From: a bacterium
GTDB lineage: Bacteria > Bacteroidota > Ignavibacteria > Kapaibacteriales > UBA2268
Direction: 5' to 3'
Length of the DNA: 16,400 nt
Assembly (NCBI GenBank): GCA_030426865.1
Contig: JAUHXN010000030.1
Coordinates: forward strand, 1-16,400
Below the pieces are notes generated by a model that saw nothing but the letters and a program-made list of their open reading frames with translations, was not told where the DNA came from and did not search any database. Shown in pieces: positions 13,942 to 16,400 of the stretch. The position numbers were made by a program, and so were the translations under genes. Positions within the stretch are counted from its first letter, which is position 1. Each line of letters begins with the position of its first letter.

Positions 13942-14709
13942 TTAGTCTTTCTTTTCTGTATCAGTATCATCTTTTTCATCAGTAGTTTCATCTTTGATTT
14001 CCTCTGCTTTCTCAGCAACATCTTCAGCGATTTCTTCTACTTTCTCTTTTGCTTCTTCTACCACTTCTTCAACTGCTTCTTTAGCTTCCTCAACTACTTC
14101 TGTAGCAGCTTCAGTTACAACTTCAGCAGCTTCTTTTGCAGTTTCAGCAACATCTTCAACTAGTGATGCTTCTTCAGTAGATTCTTCTGTGTTTTCAACT
14201 ACTTCTTCAGCAGCCTCTTCCTTAGAAGCTTCAGCTACCACAGGTGCTACCTTAGGTGTAGATTTTTTCTTTTTCTTTGGCTTTTCAGAAGCTCCTTCTT
14301 GTGGATTAGACCAATCTACTAGTTCAATTAAAGCTACTTCAGCAGAGTCACCTCTACGAGCACCCAATTTGATAATTCTAGTATATCCGCCTTCTCTTTC
14401 AGCTACTACTGGAGCTATAGAGTCGAACAATTCCTGAAGAATATCCTTTCTTTTCAATTCACGAGCAACAATACGTCTAGTGTGAATATCTATAGTTTGA
14501 CCATCAGGTAAACTGCCATTTTGCTCATTAACAAGTGCATGTCTTGCTTTTGAAATCAACTTCTCTGCATAAGGTCTCAATGCCTTTGCTTTAGCAGTAG
14601 TAGTTTTGATTCTTTTATGCTCTATTAGATTACTAGCCAAACTTTGTAAAGTTGCTTTTCTATGACTAGCTGTTCTATTTAGTTTCTTACCAGATTTTAA
14701 GTGTCTCAT
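13942..14709 (-). CDS. rplQ: 50S ribosomal protein L17 with long acidic C-terminal extension
   Basis: Residues 1 to about 132 are a standard L17 (MRHLKSGKKLNRTASHRKA at the start, GGYTRIIKLGARRGDSAEVA near 107-125), a large-subunit protein at the peptide exit region. It then departs from the usual size of about 120-130 residues: a Lys-rich hinge (KPKKKKKSTPK, 143-153) is followed by about 100 residues made almost only of Ala, Glu, Val, Lys and Thr in repeating VEEAKE/VAEKAEE-type units, probably a charged amphipathic helix. Such tails occur on L17 in Bacteroidota and relatives. It is the last gene of the operon, 25 bp after rpoA. Confidence 0.96.
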   Translation of the reverse strand: MRHLKSGKKLNRTASHRKATLQSLASNLIEHKRIKTTTAKAKALRPYAEKLISKARHALVNEQNGSLPDGQTIDIHTRRIVARELKRKDILQELFDSIAPVVAEREGGYTRIIKLGARRGDSAEVALIELVDWSNPQEGASEKPKKKKKSTPKVAPVVAEASKEEAAEEVVENTEESTEEASLVEDVAETAKEAAEVVTEAATEVVEEAKEAVEEVVEEAKEKVEEIAEDVAEKAEEIKDETTDEKDDTDTEKKD

Positions 14710-14734
14710 TTTCGTACTTCAATTTAGACGTTTA

Positions 14735-15751
14735 TTAATTGTTAACTAACATTGATTTTGGTTCTTCTTTTAGATATTGATCTACATTCATACCAAATTC
14801 AAGTCCTTGGTTTGCAACAAGGTCTCTTAACTCAGTTAATGATTTCTTACCAAAGTTTCTGAATTTCAATAATTCTGCTTCTTTTAAAGATACCAGGTCA
14901 GCAAGCCTGCCAATCTCTGCTCTCTTAAGACAGTTATGAGCTCTCACAGAAAGTTCTAATTCATCAACAGGAGTTTCAAGTATTTTCTTAATACGTTTTT
15001 TCTCAGCAGATTTCTCTTCTTCTTCAGCTGATCTACCAGAAAGTGAATCAGTCTCATAAGCATCAAAGTTAATGAAGAACTTGATGTGATCACTTAGAAT
15101 TTTAGAAGCTAAGTGAAGAGATTCTTGAGCTGTGATAGTGCCATCAGTTTTAACATCAAGTACTAATCTTTCATAGTCAGTTCTTTGACCAACACGATAA
15201 GGCTCTACATTGAAAATAACATTTCTTACAGGCGTGAAGATAGAGTCAATCGGTAACATCCCAACAGGATAATCAACCATATTTTGCTCTTCGGAAGGAA
15301 CATATCCTTTTCCACGACCAATTTTTAATTCTACATCAAATTCTGCATCGTCAGCTAAAGTAGCAATATGCAAATCTTGATTTATAATTTCAATTTCAGA
15401 AGATGCATCTTGGATATCTTTTGCAGTCCAAGTACCCGAGCCTTTAAGAGTGAAATTAACGGTTACAGGCTTTTTATCAGCATTTTTGATTCTTACTTGC
15501 TTCAAATTTAGAATTATCTCTGAAACGTCTTCTACAACTCCATCAATAGTTTGGAACTCATGAAGTACATCAGAAATCTTTAAGCCAGTAATAGCTGAGC
15601 CAGGAATTGAAGAAAGTAATATTCTTCTTAGTGAATTACCTATAGTAACACCGTAACCTTGCTCTAGCGGTTGCATTACAAATTGACTGTGAAAATCCGT
15701 CGAATTTTCTTCAATTATTACCCTTTCAGGCATTTGCATTTGAATATTCAT
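14735..15751 (-). CDS. rpoA: DNA-directed RNA polymerase subunit alpha
   Basis: The 338-residue alpha subunit is complete. The N-terminal domain (about 1-235) includes GYGVTIGNSLRRILLSSIPG, the dimerisation and beta/beta' contact region, and MLPIDSIFTPVRNVIFNVEPYRVGQRTDYERL. After a Glu/Lys-rich linker (about 238-255), the C-terminal domain has VDELELSVRAHNCLKRAEI and LLKFRNFGKKSLTELRDLV, the helix-hairpin-helix region that contacts UP-element DNA and activators. The gene follows rpsK by 41 bp with no rpsD in between. Length and motifs are ordinary. Confidence 0.98.
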   Translation of the reverse strand: MNIQMQMPERVIIEENSTDFHSQFVMQPLEQGYGVTIGNSLRRILLSSIPGSAITGLKISDVLHEFQTIDGVVEDVSEIILNLKQVRIKNADKKPVTVNFTLKGSGTWTAKDIQDASSEIEIINQDLHIATLADDAEFDVELKIGRGKGYVPSEEQNMVDYPVGMLPIDSIFTPVRNVIFNVEPYRVGQRTDYERLVLDVKTDGTITAQESLHLASKILSDHIKFFINFDAYETDSLSGRSAEEEEKSAEKKRIKKILETPVDELELSVRAHNCLKRAEIGRLADLVSLKEAELLKFRNFGKKSLTELRDLVANQGLEFGMNVDQYLKEEPKSMLVNN

Positions 15752-15792
15752 AATTATATACAGTTTTTTTTAAGTTGAGTCGAAAAATCTAA

Positions 15793-16173
15793 TTAAACTC
15801 TACGTCTTTTGGGAGGTCTACACCCATTATGTGGGACAGGAGTTTTGTCAATTATAGAATGAATCTCTAGACCCGAATTAGAAAGTGCTCTTACAGCAGC
15901 TTCACGACCTGATCCAGGACCTTTGACTACGACGTCAACTTTACGTAGTCCCATATCGAAAGCTTCTTTACCAGCTAATTCTGCTGAAATTTGAGCTGCG
16001 TATGGTGTATTCTTTTTTGATCCTTTAAAACCATTTTTCCCAGAAGAAGACCAAGCTAAAGTATTTCCATAAGTATCAGTAATTGTTACGATAACATTAT
16101 TGAAAGATGCTTTAACAAATGCTTTTCCATGGACATCCGATACGACTTTCTTTTTTTGTCTTTTTTTAGCCAA
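15793..16173 (-). CDS. rpsK: 30S ribosomal protein S11 (TTG start)
   Basis: The 126-residue S11 is complete, with HGKAFVKASFNNVIVTITDT, AWSSSGKNGFKGSKKNTPYAAQ, VVVKGPGSGREAAVRAL and the C-terminal HNGCRPPKRRRV. S11 lies on the small-subunit platform beside the E site. The codon at the start of AKKRQKKK is TTG (16171-16173). An in-frame TAG sits four codons upstream, and no ATG or GTG lies between them, so TTG is the only reasonable start. It begins 16 bp after rpsM ends. Confidence 0.97.
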   Translation of the reverse strand: MAKKRQKKKVVSDVHGKAFVKASFNNVIVTITDTYGNTLAWSSSGKNGFKGSKKNTPYAAQISAELAGKEAFDMGLRKVDVVVKGPGSGREAAVRALSNSGLEIHSIIDKTPVPHNGCRPPKRRRV

Positions 16174-16189
16174 CGTGGATACCTACTTA

Positions 16190-16400
16190 TTATTTAGTTA
16201 CTTTTTTCTTGTTTGCGATAGTTTTTCTTCTACCCTTACGAGTACGAGCGTTTGTTTTAGTACGTTGTCCACGACATGGTAAACCTCTTCTATGACGAAG
16301 ACCACGGTAACACCCAATATCCATCAAACGTTTGATATTCATTTGAGTTTGAGATCTCAATGATCCTTCTACTCTGTAATTTTCTATGATATCACGGAGA
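16190..16400 (-). CDS. rpsM: 30S ribosomal protein S13, C-terminal part
   Basis: The frame enters from the right edge and stops with TAA at 16190-16192, giving about 69 residues. MDIGCYRGLRHRRGLPCRGQ followed by RTKTNARTRKGRRKTIANKK is the S13 C-terminal region that reaches the tRNA sites in the small-subunit head. The N-terminal part lies outside the window. It is the upstream neighbour of rpsK in the usual rpsM-rpsK order. Confidence 0.97.
   Translation of the reverse strand, partial: LRDIIENYRVEGSLRSQTQMNIKRLMDIGCYRGLRHRRGLPCRGQRTKTNARTRKGRRKTIANKKKVTK

Noticed and set aside
13994..14437. Long Ser/Ala-rich open frame on the plus strand
   Set aside because: It is the mirror of the Ala/Glu-rich L17 tail on the other strand; its composition simply reflects that repeat.
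1..16400. CRISPR arrays, tRNA or rRNA genes, insertion sequences
   Set aside because: No regularly spaced repeats, no tRNA-like cloverleaf and no transposase motif were seen by reading.

Overview
The window looks like a chromosomal segment from an AT-rich Gram-negative bacterium of the Bacteroidota/Chlorobiota (FCB) group. Four things support this. It has a TonB-dependent outer-membrane receptor behind a TPP riboswitch. It has lipopolysaccharide-type glycosyltransferases, including two GT9 heptosyltransferase-like proteins. Its L17 carries a long acidic tail. Several gene starts have promoters of the Bacteroidota form (TTG/TTTG, about 19-20 nt, then TAnnTTTG), and most genes lack a Shine-Dalgarno sequence. 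I cannot name a genus.

Layout. 1-402: 3' end of a fructose-6-phosphate aldolase/transaldolase-like gene and its terminator. 475-3118: promoter, TPP aptamer, TonB-dependent receptor (probable thiamin-compound uptake) and terminator. 3144-3942: a REP-like palindrome, then a small exported or lipoprotein gene of unknown function with its own promoter. 4063-5908 (minus strand): an accessory patch with a GNAT acetyltransferase, a zeta-toxin-like P-loop kinase overlapped at its 3' end by a 56-codon gene (4731-4901), and a DUF4279-like protein. 6001-12433 (minus strand): a tightly packed six-gene operon of GT9, GT4, GT4, GT2, GT9 and finally a YejK/NdpA-type nucleoid-associated protein. 12434-12630: a divergent intergenic region with two large AT-rich inverted repeats. 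12631-13197: a PAP2 phosphatase, convergent with lolD (13190-13882). 13883-16400 (minus strand): the end of the large ribosomal operon, rpsM-rpsK-rpoA-rplQ, with no rpsD between rpsK and rpoA.

How the genes work together. The five glycosyltransferases probably build a lipopolysaccharide core or similar surface glycan. The neighbouring PAP2 phosphatase (lipid phosphate recycling or lipid A dephosphorylation) and LolD (lipoprotein release) are also envelope functions. The TonB receptor unit responds to thiamin pyrophosphate by itself. The kinase plus small-protein pair resembles a toxin-antitoxin module with an unusual toxin-first, overlapping arrangement. It is the best candidate here for something undescribed, but this is inference from sequence alone.
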